Source: Alteromonadaceae bacterium XY-R5 (lineage in GTDB: Bacteria > Pseudomonadota > Gammaproteobacteria > Enterobacterales > Alteromonadaceae). From it: a stretch of DNA of 64,000 nt. The notes beneath the pieces are model-generated. The model was not told the origin of the DNA. It did no database searches and was given only the letters and a program-made list of their open reading frames with translations. Positions 45,227 to 59,108 of this stretch are shown here, one piece after another (positions within the stretch are counted from its first letter, which is position 1; every line of letters starts with the position of its first letter). The DNA is taken from positions 206,270 through 270,269 of the forward strand of contig LXWE01000004.1 in the NCBI GenBank assembly GCA_001660395.1, written 5' to 3'. Position numbers and translations under genes: made by a program.

Positions 45227-47019
45227 AAAAATTAACTGGATGGATACTGATGTCCTGGCTGATGGTGACGTCGGCCTGGGCACAAAGCGGAAATGGTCTC
45301 GATGCATTGTTGCAGCAAGAGCCTGAATTTTTGCCTGTAGAACAGGCATTTGCCTTTGATTACGAACAGAAAGGCAATCAACTCTTAGTGACCTTTAATG
45401 TGGCTCCCGGATATTACCTGTACAAGCATCAATTCAAAACAGTGGTGAAGAATGCTGAGCTGGGTGAACCTGTCTTTCCACCGGCCGATTCTAAAGAAGA
45501 TGAATACTTCGGGGTCACGGAGGTCTATCACGCGCCTGTCACTATTACCTGGCCAATTAAGCAGAGTATCCAGGATGGTGTAGTGAAATTGCGATTCCAG
45601 GGATGTGCTGAGGCGGGGCTTTGCTACCCGCCGACGACACAGGTGATTTATCTGGAAGCTGTGGCAGCAACTCAAAGTGACACAACAGGGGTGAGTGAAC
45701 CCAGCAGCACGGTAATGAATGTGGCTGAGAATGCCCCGGCGTCGCAACAGTTTGAGTTACAGTCACTGTTACAGAAAGATAACCTGGCTTTAGCCTTGTT
45801 GGTGTTTTTGGGGTTAGGCGTTGGTCTGGCGTTTACCCCCTGCGTTTTTCCTATGTATCCGATCTTGTCAGGTATTGTGATTGGACAAGGGAAAAATATC
45901 AGCTTAGCGCGGGCGTTTAGCCTGTCATTTGTGTATGTGCAGGGGATGGCGATTACCTACTCATTAATGGGCCTGGCGGTGGCCTCTGCGGGTGTACAGT
46001 TTCAGGCGGCATTACAACATCCGGCCATTTTATGGGCGTTAATCGGTATTTTTGTGGTGCTGGCACTGGCCATGTTTGGTGCGTGGGAGTTGCAGTTACC
46101 GAGTGCCTGGGCGGAGAAGCTTAATGGCATCAGTAACAATCAAACCCGAGGCTCATTTATTGGTGTGTTTATCATGGGCGCCTTATCTGGTCTGGTGGCG
46201 TCGCCTTGTACGACCGCACCGTTAACCGGGATTTTGTTGTTTATCGCTCAAAGTGGCGATTTACTGTTAGGGTTCAGTGCGTTGTATGTTTTGAGTTTAG
46301 GTATGGGCATTCCCTTGATCCTATTTGGCATGACAGGCGGAAAACTGTTACCTAAAGCGGGTGCCTGGATGAATATTGTTAAAACGACCTTTGGTTTCAT
46401 GTTGCTGTTGGTCGCGCTTATCTTTATCGAACGTTTATATCAGGGCCTTTGGGTTGAGTTGGCGTGGGCGGTGCTCGGACTGGCGGCCTTTAGTTATTAC
46501 CAGGTGATGAACCAAAATAGTCAGCTTAGTTTTATGAAAGGCGTTCGCGGGTTGCTGATTTTTGTGGGTTTGTTTACATCAGCCTGGTACGGCGCTGCAC
46601 AGTTAGGCTGGCTGACGGGGCAGCAAAGTCAGCACACAAGTGCAGAAGCGCAGCATCCGGATTTCTTACTGGTAAAAGATTTAGAGGATTTCCAGAACAA
46701 GCTCGCCAGTGCGGGGGCCGGCGGCAAATCAGTGATGGTAGACCTGTATGCGGACTGGTGTGTGGCCTGTAAAGAGTTTGAAAAATACACCTTTCCTGAT
46801 CCTCAGGTGATTCAGGCATTACACAATACGGTGTGGATGCAAATCGATTTAACCGATAATACTCCCCAGAATCTGGCATTTCAGGAATATTTTCACGTAC
46901 TGGGATTACCCACGATTTTATTTTTCGATAAGCAGGGAAATGAGCTGAAAAATGCAAGAGTCACCGGCTTTTTGTCGGCAGATGCGTTTTCGAAACATGT
47001 GAGCCACCACTTGCCTTAG
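45223..47019 (+). CDS. dsbD: Thiol:disulfide interchange protein DsbD
   Basis: A 598-residue protein with all three DsbD domains: signal peptide then an alpha domain with the redox pair in GCAEAGLCYPP (near residue 130), an eight-helix membrane domain with TPCVFPMYPIL and SPCTTAPLTGIL, and a C-terminal thioredoxin domain with DWCVACKEF. It passes electrons from cytoplasmic thioredoxin to periplasmic partners such as DsbC and TlpA-like proteins. It would be the electron source for the TlpA-like thioredoxin at 1.5-2.1 kb. Confidence 0.96.
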   Translation: MKKLTGWILMSWLMVTSAWAQSGNGLDALLQQEPEFLPVEQAFAFDYEQKGNQLLVTFNVAPGYYLYKHQFKTVVKNAELGEPVFPPADSKEDEYFGVTEVYHAPVTITWPIKQSIQDGVVKLRFQGCAEAGLCYPPTTQVIYLEAVAATQSDTTGVSEPSSTVMNVAENAPASQQFELQSLLQKDNLALALLVFLGLGVGLAFTPCVFPMYPILSGIVIGQGKNISLARAFSLSFVYVQGMAITYSLMGLAVASAGVQFQAALQHPAILWALIGIFVVLALAMFGAWELQLPSAWAEKLNGISNNQTRGSFIGVFIMGALSGLVASPCTTAPLTGILLFIAQSGDLLLGFSALYVLSLGMGIPLILFGMTGGKLLPKAGAWMNIVKTTFGFMLLLVALIFIERLYQGLWVELAWAVLGLAAFSYYQVMNQNSQLSFMKGVRGLLIFVGLFTSAWYGAAQLGWLTGQQSQHTSAEAQHPDFLLVKDLEDFQNKLASAGAGGKSVMVDLYADWCVACKEFEKYTFPDPQVIQALHNTVWMQIDLTDNTPQNLAFQEYFHVLGLPTILFFDKQGNELKNARVTGFLSADAFSKHVSHHLP

Positions 47020-47132
47020 GCAAGTCTGGTGGTTTGAGTAGAATAAATAATTGGTAGAAAATATTGCCAAGTGACTAATTTCTGGGCAAATTGTGACTCC
47101 TGTTCTATGATGCAATTACTGCGAGTTTGGGA

Positions 47133-47324
47133 ATGAGTTACATGGACAGTAATCTCTGGTTTTGTTTTGCGCTGCTTCTCATTATTGAAGGCCTGATGCC
47201 GCTGTTGTTTCCAACACGTTGGAAAGTGCTGGTTGGTTACGTTGCCAGGCTGCCTGCCGAGAAGATCCGTACCCTTGGCTTTATTTTAGTCGGCCTCGGT
47301 CTTATCTCTTTAATGCTGTTATAA
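47133..47324 (+). CDS. DUF2065 small membrane protein
   Basis: A 63-residue protein (or 60 if started at ATG 47142) with two hydrophobic segments and the DUF2065/YjeT signature LLLIIEGLMPLLFPTRWK and IRTLGFILVGLGL. In E. coli yjeT lies between hflC and purA; here purA is next but hfl genes are absent upstream. Function unknown. The exact start is uncertain. Confidence 0.82.
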   Translation: MSYMDSNLWFCFALLLIIEGLMPLLFPTRWKVLVGYVARLPAEKIRTLGFILVGLGLISLMLL

Positions 47325-47396
47325 CCCCGGCTGTGTATTTTATGCCCATAAAAGGGGTGATCTGCGTAGCCGAAGTTTGATAGAATCCACGCCTAA

Positions 47397-48725
<1,329 letters not shown>

Positions 48726-48740
48726 GCATTGATCTTTAGA

Positions 48741-48766
48741 AAAAGCCGCCTTGTGCGGCTTTTTTT
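48741..48766 (+). terminator. Rho-independent terminator after purA
   Basis: AGCCGC (48744-48749) and GCGGCT (48755-48760) with a 5-base loop, then T7. Confidence 0.92.
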
Positions 48767-48842
48767 ATGTCTGCTACTGTTTAGACATAGCCCGCCATAG
48801 TATGCTCAGTGGGTGATTTTTACTCACCAAAGAGGATGCCTT

Positions 48843-50243
48843 ATGGAAGCTCGCGCATATACAGCAGACCCATATCAATTGATTGCCTCACAGGTAAGCC
48901 AGATTCGGCAGACGTATGCGAGTGGCAGGACCCTGGCACTGGAATGGAGAAAGGAACAACTGCAACAGTTGTATACCATGCTTACTGACCATCAGCTGGC
49001 ATTCCAGGAGGCGCTATATCAGGATTTGCATAAGGGCGAAGCAGAAGCCTGGACCACCGAAATTGGTTTTGTGCTGTCCGAAATCAAGCACACGCTTAAG
49101 CATCTGGCGAAGTGGGCAAAACTACGTAAAGTTTCTACGCCTCTGGCAGCGATGCCCGCTAAAAGCTATATTTTGCCCGAACCTTTGGGCTCGGCGTTGA
49201 TTATTGGCGCCTGGAATTACCCACTGCAACTTGTTTTGGCACCTCTGGTTTCTGCGATTGCCGCAGGTAACTGCGCAGTATTAAAGCCATCTGAAATTTC
49301 CTCCCATACATCGGCGGCACTGGCGAAATACATTCCTGAGTATCTGGATAATGATGCTTTTGCGGTGGTTGAAGGGGCTGTCGATGAGACAAGCGCTTTG
49401 CTTGCACAACCCTTTGAACACATGTTTTACACGGGCGGGGAGAACGTTGCCAGGATTGTGATGACGGCAGCGGCCAAGCATCTGGCCAGAGTGACCCTTG
49501 AGTTGGGGGGAAAAAGTCCGTGTATTATCGATAGGACTGCCGATCTGCAGGTGACCGCGAATCGTATTGTTTGGAGCAAATGGATGAATGCCGGCCAAAC
49601 CTGCGTTGCACCGGATTATTTGCTGGTGGAAAAAGGGATCGAGCAATCATTACTTGATGCCATTGGCAAATCCCTCAAACAGTTTTACGGCAAATCAGTG
49701 AAAGACAGCCATGACTACGGCCGCATTGTAAATGAACGGCATTTCCAGCGTTTGTGCGGCTACCTGAAAGGACAACAGATATTGTTGGGGGGAGAGGTTG
49801 ACGCCCAGAGCCGTTTTATTGCCCCAACCGTGCTGAAGCTAACGGATGATTCTCCTGCGGTGATGCAGGATGAAATCTTTGGCCCCATTTTACCTATGTT
49901 GGTGATGGAGGATATTCAGGACAGTATTGCATTTGTGAAACAGCGGCCGAAACCACTTGCGCTGTATTTGTATTCTCAGGATCCTCAAATGGAAGCACGT
50001 ATCCTTAATCAGACCAGCGCCGGCAATGTTTGCATTAATGATGGCATGATGTTTATGGTGAATCCTGAACTGCCCTTCGGTGGTGTTGGCCCAAGTGGAA
50101 TGGGGAGTTATCACGGTAAGTTTGGTTTCGATGCCTTTAGCCATCTTAAAACCGTGATGAAGCGCAGTTTACGATTTGATGTGCCGCTGCGCTACCCACC
50201 GTTTAATCGCCTGAAACTAGGGTTGTTGAAAAAGATTCTGTAG
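48843..50243 (+). CDS. Class 3 aldehyde dehydrogenase (fatty/coniferyl aldehyde type)
   Basis: A 466-residue NAD(P)-dependent aldehyde dehydrogenase. Visible are the cofactor motif [24 protein letters not shown], the general base in LELGGKSP, the catalytic Cys in [11 protein letters not shown], and EIFGPILP. The NYPxQL form and short length place it with class 3 enzymes such as fatty aldehyde and coniferyl aldehyde dehydrogenases. It oxidises aldehydes to acids; with fadBA nearby, fatty aldehyde oxidation is a possibility only. ATG at 48843 follows GAGG; the frame extends upstream without a site. Followed 7 bp later by a VOC gene. Confidence 0.92.
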   Translation: MEARAYTADPYQLIASQVSQIRQTYASGRTLALEWRKEQLQQLYTMLTDHQLAFQEALYQDLHKGEAEAWTTEIGFVLSEIKHTLKHLAKWAKLRKVSTPLAAMPAKSYILPEPLGSALIIGAWNYPLQLVLAPLVSAIAAGNCAVLKPSEISSHTSAALAKYIPEYLDNDAFAVVEGAVDETSALLAQPFEHMFYTGGENVARIVMTAAAKHLARVTLELGGKSPCIIDRTADLQVTANRIVWSKWMNAGQTCVAPDYLLVEKGIEQSLLDAIGKSLKQFYGKSVKDSHDYGRIVNERHFQRLCGYLKGQQILLGGEVDAQSRFIAPTVLKLTDDSPAVMQDEIFGPILPMLVMEDIQDSIAFVKQRPKPLALYLYSQDPQMEARILNQTSAGNVCINDGMMFMVNPELPFGGVGPSGMGSYHGKFGFDAFSHLKTVMKRSLRFDVPLRYPPFNRLKLGLLKKIL

Positions 50244-50250
50244 GACTGTT

Positions 50251-50673
50251 ATGACACAAGTAATGCCTTTCCACTTAGCCATTCCGGTCACCGACTTATC
50301 TGCGGCAAGCAAATTCTACGGTGAGCTAATGGGGGGTGAGCGTGGCCGTTTTAGTGAGCATTGGATTGACTGGAATTTTTTTGGTCATCAATTGGTCACC
50401 CATTTGGTGGCCGCGATGCCGAGTCAGCCCTCTCCAAATCAAGTCGATGACAAAGCCGTGCCAGTCCCGCATTTTGGTGTGGTCTTGAGTGTGGACGACT
50501 GGCATGCGCTGGCTGAACGCCTGAGTCAGGCGAAAATCGAATTCGTGATTGAGCCTTATATTCGCTTTAAAGGTCAGGTTGGCGAGCAGGCCACTATGTT
50601 TCTGCTCGACCCCTGTGGCAATGCGCTAGAATTTAAAGCCTTTGCGGATATGTCTCAGCTTTTCGCTTATTAA
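50251..50673 (+). CDS. VOC family (glyoxalase-like) protein
   Basis: A 140-residue vicinal-oxygen-chelate protein with paired beta-alpha-beta-beta-beta units: [23 protein letters not shown] and the C-terminal [15 protein letters not shown], holding metal-binding His and Glu positions. It is close to glyoxalase/dioxygenase-like proteins but the substrate is unknown. It starts 7 bp after the aldehyde dehydrogenase and probably shares its transcript. It converges with the YitT gene (4-bp overlap). Confidence 0.88.
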   Translation: MTQVMPFHLAIPVTDLSAASKFYGELMGGERGRFSEHWIDWNFFGHQLVTHLVAAMPSQPSPNQVDDKAVPVPHFGVVLSVDDWHALAERLSQAKIEFVIEPYIRFKGQVGEQATMFLLDPCGNALEFKAFADMSQLFAY

Positions 50674-51269
50674 GTGATGTGATAGCGGCCGTTTTTGTGG
50701 TTGACCGCAATTACCAAATTCAGGGTGATAGCTCCAATAACAGAGGCTATCAGCAGTTCCATATTCACCAGAAAGAAAGATACTGCCAAAATACTCAGAT
50801 CCACAGCCATCTGAAACTTGCCGGCACGAATATCGAAACGCTTTTGCAGATATAAGGCCAAAATGCCCACACCACCGAGACTAGCGTGATGACGGAACAT
50901 AATCAGCATGCCTGTGCCGACGAGCAGTCCGGCAAAAATTGTGGCAAACCATAGGGATATGTGTTCAAAGGTCACTAATTGAGGCATGAATTCTGTAAGC
51001 ACGGACACCAGTGTTACCGAAATAAAGGTTTTGCAAGTAAAGGCTAAACCAAGTTGGCGCCAGCCCAGATAGTAGAAAGGCAGGTTAATTATAAAAAACC
51101 AAGCACCAAAGTTGAGTGGCGTCAGGTGAGAAGCAACGAGCGCTAGCCCTGCTGTGCCGCCAGTGAGCATACCCTGGCCTTTAAACAAGTAGATACCCAC
51201 CGCAATACAAATGCTGGCACATACTAACGCCAGTACGTCTTCATAAAGTTTGTGAGAATGCTTTGTCAT
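50670..51269 (-). CDS. YitT family membrane protein
   Basis: A 199-residue protein with five to six hydrophobic segments and the YitT signature [47 protein letters not shown]. The usual C-terminal DUF2179 domain is absent, as in the short form of the family. Function is unknown. ATG at 51269 follows GGGAG; TTG one codon earlier is an alternative. Confidence 0.88.
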   Translation of the reverse strand: MTKHSHKLYEDVLALVCASICIAVGIYLFKGQGMLTGGTAGLALVASHLTPLNFGAWFFIINLPFYYLGWRQLGLAFTCKTFISVTLVSVLTEFMPQLVTFEHISLWFATIFAGLLVGTGMLIMFRHHASLGGVGILALYLQKRFDIRAGKFQMAVDLSILAVSFFLVNMELLIASVIGAITLNLVIAVNHKNGRYHIT

Positions 51270-51388
51270 CAATACCGCTCCCTGAAAAAGGCGACTACTA
51301 TGGCGATTAGTAGAAAATTTGCAAGATGGCTGCTAATTGCACCAATCTTGCTGTGTTAATCGGTGTTTACAGCTTTGGCAAGGCTGGC

Positions 51389-52084
51389 TTACGCGGATAA
51401 ATCCAGGATCAGAAGCGGAAAGGATGAGTTTTGCTTTGGTTGCCAGTCTGTGTAATCAAGGCCTTTAACTCCGAGCAATTTTAGAGAGGAAAGGGTAAAT
51501 GTCCATCCTCGGTAGCCGTGTTCCCTGGCCTGTTGGACTAGACCTGGAGCGTGACCCATAGTCAGCAACTTGTGATCGATTCCCCAGGCCTGATAGAGAG
51601 CAACTTCTCTGTTGTGGCTGGTCACGACACGTTGATCGTATTCTGCCCGCAGTTGTGTGAACGCTTCCGGGTTGTTTTGTTCGGGAGTATCTTTAAGCAT
51701 GTCCCGGATATCCTCGTCACTCCATTTGGCGGAGGCGGCATCACCATGCCATCCCAGGATAGCGTCTTTCCCCAGTAATTTAACGTCACCAGCCATGAAC
51801 ACGTAATTGGCACAGGATGAAAAGCAAAATTTAGGTACTTCCACATCGAGATGATTTTTACGTACGATTTCGGCCAAATCCATGCCCAAATCAACATTGC
51901 CGCCTCCGCTGGTGATCACCAGTCGGGTGATTAAGCCTGTGTCATAGGAAAGCAATTCTTCGACCCGCTGGTTATCGGCCTGATTCAATTGACCCTGATA
52001 GTAAATAATGTCGCCATCCTGTTTTACTTTCGCCTGAGCACTACATGCAATTCCAAGTAAAAGAAGGAAAATGTGCTTTAACAT
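51389..52084 (-). CDS. Periplasmic ClpP/crotonase-fold protein (COG3904-like)
   Basis: A 231-residue secreted protein with a signal peptide ending SAQAK. The ClpP/SppA-like fold is visible in LVITSGGGNVDLGMDLAEIVRKNHLDVEVPKFCFSSCANYVFMAG, where the SSC-A segment takes the place of the nucleophile turn. A paired His follows in GWHGD. Similar proteins are annotated as predicted periplasmic COG3904 proteins. Protease activity is possible but unproven. ATG at 52084 is set by the signal peptide and GGAAAT upstream. A terminator separates it from fadA. Confidence 0.75.
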   Translation of the reverse strand: MLKHIFLLLLGIACSAQAKVKQDGDIIYYQGQLNQADNQRVEELLSYDTGLITRLVITSGGGNVDLGMDLAEIVRKNHLDVEVPKFCFSSCANYVFMAGDVKLLGKDAILGWHGDAASAKWSDEDIRDMLKDTPEQNNPEAFTQLRAEYDQRVVTSHNREVALYQAWGIDHKLLTMGHAPGLVQQAREHGYRGWTFTLSSLKLLGVKGLDYTDWQPKQNSSFPLLILDLSA

Positions 52085-52100
52085 AGTGTTATTTCCAATA

Positions 52101-52123
52101 AAAAAGGCCCCTAAGGGGCCTTT
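52101..52123 (-). terminator. Terminator after fadA
   Basis: GGCCCC (52106-52111) and GGGGCC (52115-52120) with a 3-base loop, flanked by A-run and TTT. It lies between fadA and the start of the COG3904-like gene, both leftward. Confidence 0.88.
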
Positions 52124-52142
52124 ATGTACAATATGATAAGGA

Positions 52143-53324
<1,182 letters not shown>

Positions 53325-55478
53325 TTAAAGTTCGAAATAAGATTTGCCAGCAGCGGCCATTTCGCGCACACCGTCGGTAATCTGGTAGATCGGTCCAAGT
53401 TCAGCGTACTTGTCTGCCAGAGCAACAAAGTTCGCCAGCCCCATGGTTTCAATGTAACGGAATACACCGCCGCGGAACGGAGGGAAGCCCAAACCGTACA
53501 GCAGTGCCATATCGGCTTCTGCCGCGCTGGCAACGATGCCCTCTTCTAAACAACGAATCGCTTCGTTGGCCATAGGAATCATCAGACGAGCAATGATTTC
53601 TTCAGCATCGAAGTCGCGTTTAGCGGCAGCGTTTGGTGTGATCAGATCATAGGCTTCACCAGCGGCTTCTTTGCTTGGACGACCGCGTTTGTCGATACCG
53701 AAGTTGTAGAAACCTTTGCCGTTTTTCTGACCCAGACGCTGGGCATTAAACAGCAGAGTCACAGGATCATTGTCAATTTTCTGCATACGCTCTGGAATAC
53801 CGTCTGACATAACGCCTGCTGCGTGATCAGCAGTATCCAGACCCACTACGTCCAGCAGGTAAGCCGGGCCCATTGGCCAGCCGAAGATTTTTTCCATCAC
53901 TTTATCGACGGCAACGAAATCCGCGCCATCCAGCAACAGCTTACTGAAGCCTGCAAAGTAAGGGAACAATACGCGGTTAACCAGGAATCCCGGGCAATCG
54001 TTTACGACGATTGGGGTCTTACCCATTTTCAGGGTGGCAGCCACGACAGCATTGATAGTGTCTTCGCTGGTTTTCTCACCACGAATAATTTCCACCAATG
54101 GCATACGGTGCACAGGGTTGAAGAAGTGCATACCACAGAAGCGCTCGGGTTTATCCAGGCTTTGGGCCAATTGGTTGATAGAGATAGTAGAGGTGTTAGA
54201 ACAGATAATGGCATCGTCTGCCACGTTTTGTTCTGTTTCTTTCAGTACAATGCCTTTGATTTTCGGATTCTCGACCACTGCTTCGATGATCAAATCGGCA
54301 TCTTTCAGCGTTGAGTATTCCAGAGTAGGCACGATATTGTTCAGGGTAGCTGCCATAGTCGCGGCAGTCACTTTACCCTTCTCCATGCCTTTACCCAGGA
54401 TTTTAGCCGCTTCTTTCAGACCCAGCTCAAGTGCAGGCTGGTTGATGTCTTTCATCACTGTTGGCGTGCCTTTAACTGCAGACTGGTAGGCAATTCCACC
54501 ACCCATGATACCAGCACCCAGTACGGCGTTTTGCTTGACTTCTTTGGTCGAGGCTTTGGCTTGTTTCTTACCTTTGCCTTTTACCAGTTGGTCGGCCAGG
54601 AAAATACCGATTTGCGCTTTGGCTTCATTCGTTTTGGCCAGCTTCACGAAACCTTCGTTTTCCAGTTTCAGCGCGCCTTCGCGATCCAAGCCTGCAGCTT
54701 TAGCAACGGTATCTACCATTAAGTGTGGGGCTGGGTAATGCTTACCAGCCACCGCAGCAACCATTGCTTTGGCAGTTGAGAAGCCCATCATGGCTTCGTT
54801 TGCATTCAGTTGCAGAGGTGCCAGTTTCACTGCACGACGAGCCTGCCAGTCTAGCTTGCCGGCAATGGCGTCTTGCAACATAGATTTAGCCGCTTCGACC
54901 AGTTTTTCTGGAGCAACAACAGCATCAATTGCGCCAACAGCCAGAGCTTTATCCGCTTTTTGGTCTTTGCCTGTGGTCATCCACTCTAACGCATTGTCTG
55001 AGCCAATCAGGCGCGGCAAACGCACTGTGCCACCGAAGCCAGGCATGATACCCAGTTTGACTTCCGGTAAACCGATGCTGGCGGTTGTGTCGGCAACACG
55101 CAGATCACACGCCAAAGTCATTTCACAACCGCCGCCCAGGGCAAAACCGTTGATCGCGGCAATAGTAGGTACAGCTAAATCTTCGAAGGTATCGAACACG
55201 CGCGAAGTTTTTGCTACCCAAGCCAGGACTTCTTCGTCTGGTGCTGCAAACATGCCGGTGAATTCTGTGATATCCGCACCGACGATAAATGCAGGTTTGC
55301 CTGAACGCACCAGTACACCTTTTACATCCGCATTTTGCTTGATTGCGGCGGTGGCATCTGCCAGTTCCTGAACCGTCTGTTTGTCGAATTTGTTGACTGA
55401 ACCCTGGGCGTCAAACACCAGTTCAGCAATACCATCTTCCAGCAGCGTGACGCTGAGGCTAGAGCCTTCATATATCAT
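53325..55478 (-). CDS. fadB: Fatty acid oxidation complex alpha subunit FadB
   Basis: A 717-residue multifunctional enzyme of normal length. The N-terminal crotonase domain carries both catalytic Glu regions ([15 protein letters not shown] and [16 protein letters not shown]). The Rossmann motif [13 protein letters not shown] near residue 315 and the hydroxyacyl-CoA dehydrogenase motif [17 protein letters not shown] follow. It performs hydration, dehydrogenation and isomerisation steps of beta-oxidation. First gene of fadBA. A possible fatty-acid regulator site lies upstream at 55591. Confidence 0.97.
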   Translation of the reverse strand: MIYEGSSLSVTLLEDGIAELVFDAQGSVNKFDKQTVQELADATAAIKQNADVKGVLVRSGKPAFIVGADITEFTGMFAAPDEEVLAWVAKTSRVFDTFEDLAVPTIAAINGFALGGGCEMTLACDLRVADTTASIGLPEVKLGIMPGFGGTVRLPRLIGSDNALEWMTTGKDQKADKALAVGAIDAVVAPEKLVEAAKSMLQDAIAGKLDWQARRAVKLAPLQLNANEAMMGFSTAKAMVAAVAGKHYPAPHLMVDTVAKAAGLDREGALKLENEGFVKLAKTNEAKAQIGIFLADQLVKGKGKKQAKASTKEVKQNAVLGAGIMGGGIAYQSAVKGTPTVMKDINQPALELGLKEAAKILGKGMEKGKVTAATMAATLNNIVPTLEYSTLKDADLIIEAVVENPKIKGIVLKETEQNVADDAIICSNTSTISINQLAQSLDKPERFCGMHFFNPVHRMPLVEIIRGEKTSEDTINAVVAATLKMGKTPIVVNDCPGFLVNRVLFPYFAGFSKLLLDGADFVAVDKVMEKIFGWPMGPAYLLDVVGLDTADHAAGVMSDGIPERMQKIDNDPVTLLFNAQRLGQKNGKGFYNFGIDKRGRPSKEAAGEAYDLITPNAAAKRDFDAEEIIARLMIPMANEAIRCLEEGIVASAAEADMALLYGLGFPPFRGGVFRYIETMGLANFVALADKYAELGPIYQITDGVREMAAAGKSYFEL

Positions 55479-55590
55479 TGTGTTCTCCTTTGGCGGTTGC
55501 CAGGACTAAAGGGCAGATTGTGATAACTGGTCCGCCCAGATACGAGGTTTGCTAAATTTTTGTTTAATCGAAGTGAAATAGCAACAAAAA

Positions 55591-55608
55591 TTCAAACAAT
55601 CGTTTAGA
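55591..55608 (-). promoter_or_regulatory. Possible PsrA/FadR-type operator upstream of fadBA
   Basis: TTCAAACAATCGTTTAGA contains CAAAC-N3-CGTTT, an imperfect inverted repeat resembling TetR-type PsrA sites for fatty-acid genes in gammaproteobacteria. It lies 113-130 bp upstream of fadB. The assignment rests on memory of the motif. Confidence 0.4.
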
Positions 55609-55733
55609 TATTGGTTAAAGAGAAAAATTCAAGCCATCTCAGTATTTATTTATAGAACACCCTTTAGGGGCTTGCATCTGGCGTCATTTTTCTTAAGGTT
55701 AGTGGGTGGAGCGCAAGTGTATAGATGGAATAA

Positions 55734-57683
55734 ATGTTGAAGATAGTCATCCGTTATATGGCCATGTTTTCAGTTTGCTGGGGATCTGCTCTGGCATGGG
55801 CTGATACGACCGATGATCCGCGGGTATTGCAGCATCAGCGAAAACTATTTCCCAAAGCGGAAGCAGTGGCACACAAACCGCAGAGTTGGGATTACACGTA
55901 TCTTCAGGGACAGTTAGATGGCTATCCTCTCGCGCCATACATAGAACTAAAGACCTTGATGAATTTTCCCTTCATGTCCAACAAGGACAAGATAGCCACG
56001 TTTCTGCAGAAATATGAAGATACCCCTTTAGACCGGCCTTTGCGCAGTAAATGGCTGAGTTATTTAGCCGAAAAAAATCAACAGGCGCTGTTTTTACATT
56101 TCTATCGTGATATTGGCAACCCAGCTCTTACCTGCAAGAAAATTCAATATCAACTTGCTCGTAAGGATTTGCGCGAACAGGCTTTGTCGGAAGTCCCTGA
56201 GCTTTGGCTAACTGGTGAGTCTCAACCAAAAGAATGTGATGTTGTGTTTGAGCAATGGCAGGATGCCGGTTTACGTACCGAAGAGATGATTTGGAAGCGT
56301 TTAGTGCTGGCTGGAAGTGAAGGGCAGCATACTTTGGTGGGTTATCTGAGTCGCCAGCTTCCGTCTGAACAACAATATCTCGGCGATCTCTGGTTGAAAG
56401 TCCGTCGCTCACCCAGCTACGTTAGTCGGCTGTCTTATTTTCCGGGTAAATTTCCCCGGCGCGAAGCTGAAATTTTAGCTTACGGATTGCATAGATTAGT
56501 GTGGAGCGACCCTGAACTGGCGCTGCGTATGTGGGAGCAAATTAACAAGCGTTATACCTTTAATGGCACAGAACAGCAGGACATTAGCACCCAATTTGCG
56601 TTGGCTTTGGCGATTGATGACGACCCCAGAGCTGAGCTTTGGTTAGAACGAGCGGTCGAGCTGGGAGATGATGAACAGGTATTGCGCTGGCACTTGGCAA
56701 ATGGGTTGCGTAAGCAAGACTGGCCTCATGTTATTGAAGTGGCTGAAGAAGGTGAGCAGCGTATTGGAGCAGACTTATATTTTCAGTATTGGCTGGCACG
56801 CAGCTATGCCGCATTGAAATCAGATGAAGCCGCCTCGCAATCATTTGGTTCGTTAGCGGAGCAGCGTCACTATTACGGATTTATGGCCAGTGCGCAGTTA
56901 GCCACTGCCCCCCAACTTGCAGATAAACCACTGGATTTTGAGCCTGTTCAGCTGCTCGCAGTGGCGAATCACCCGGCAGCAAAAAGAGCCTATGAATTTT
57001 TACAGTTAAAGCGTTATGCCAGTGCGCGACGCGAATGGATATATCTGCAAAGTACACTGGATGATCAACAGAATTTGATGGCCGCAGTGCTGGCTGATAG
57101 CTGGGGCTGGCATGATCAGGCCATATTCACCCTGTCTCGTACCGGTTATCTGGATGATGTGAAACGGCGATTTCCTCTGGCTTACAGTGAATACCTAGTA
57201 CCATCAGCAGAACAAAACAATGTGGATCCTGCTTTTGCGTTTGCCATCGCTCGTCGGGAAAGCTCTTTTATGGCTGACGCTGCCTCTGGGGCAGGTGCCA
57301 GAGGCTTAATGCAGTTATTACCGAGCACGGCACGCTACATGGCGAAGAAAAAGGTCAGTTACAGTAGCCTGTTCGATCCTGAGCAAAACGTGCAGTACGG
57401 TACGCAATATTTACGCTATTTGCTGGATAAGGTATCGGATAACCCGGTTTTAGCGACGGCTTCATATAATGCTGGATGGCGAAAGGTGAAACGCTGGCTG
57501 CCCGAAAGTGGCAGCGTACCTATGGATATTTGGGTTGAAACGATTCCCTACCGTGAAACCCGTAATTATGTAAAAGCGGTCCTGGCCTATCAGCAAATTT
57601 ATGCCTATCAGCTGGGCCGGAATAAAAATTTATTTACAGATTTCGCCAAGATGAACATAACTTCTGCTGGCCTGGCTTTTTAA
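55734..57683 (+). CDS. slt: Soluble lytic murein transglycosylase Slt
   Basis: A 649-residue periplasmic protein with a signal peptide (cleavage near AWADT), a long alpha-solenoid, and a C-terminal lysozyme-like domain with catalytic Glu in ARRESSFMADAASGAGARGLMQLLPSTA and YNAGWRKVKRWL. It cuts the glycan strand of peptidoglycan, leaving 1,6-anhydro ends. Length and order match Slt70. Followed 58 bp later by pepQ. Confidence 0.95.
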   Translation: MLKIVIRYMAMFSVCWGSALAWADTTDDPRVLQHQRKLFPKAEAVAHKPQSWDYTYLQGQLDGYPLAPYIELKTLMNFPFMSNKDKIATFLQKYEDTPLDRPLRSKWLSYLAEKNQQALFLHFYRDIGNPALTCKKIQYQLARKDLREQALSEVPELWLTGESQPKECDVVFEQWQDAGLRTEEMIWKRLVLAGSEGQHTLVGYLSRQLPSEQQYLGDLWLKVRRSPSYVSRLSYFPGKFPRREAEILAYGLHRLVWSDPELALRMWEQINKRYTFNGTEQQDISTQFALALAIDDDPRAELWLERAVELGDDEQVLRWHLANGLRKQDWPHVIEVAEEGEQRIGADLYFQYWLARSYAALKSDEAASQSFGSLAEQRHYYGFMASAQLATAPQLADKPLDFEPVQLLAVANHPAAKRAYEFLQLKRYASARREWIYLQSTLDDQQNLMAAVLADSWGWHDQAIFTLSRTGYLDDVKRRFPLAYSEYLVPSAEQNNVDPAFAFAIARRESSFMADAASGAGARGLMQLLPSTARYMAKKKVSYSSLFDPEQNVQYGTQYLRYLLDKVSDNPVLATASYNAGWRKVKRWLPESGSVPMDIWVETIPYRETRNYVKAVLAYQQIYAYQLGRNKNLFTDFAKMNITSAGLAF

Positions 57684-57738
57684 GCAATAGGCCCTGTGAT
57701 AGGGTATCAGCACTAAGTTTGTAGAGAGTTTTGGTTGA

Positions 57739-59064
<1,326 letters not shown>

Positions 59065-59108
59065 ACGAGAGCCAGGCGAACCTGGTTCTGACAGGAAGCA
59101 GGCCAGGT

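Noticed and set aside
53823..55371. Several open frames antisense to fadB
   Set aside because: All are shadows of the fadB codon pattern; no motifs or ribosome sites.
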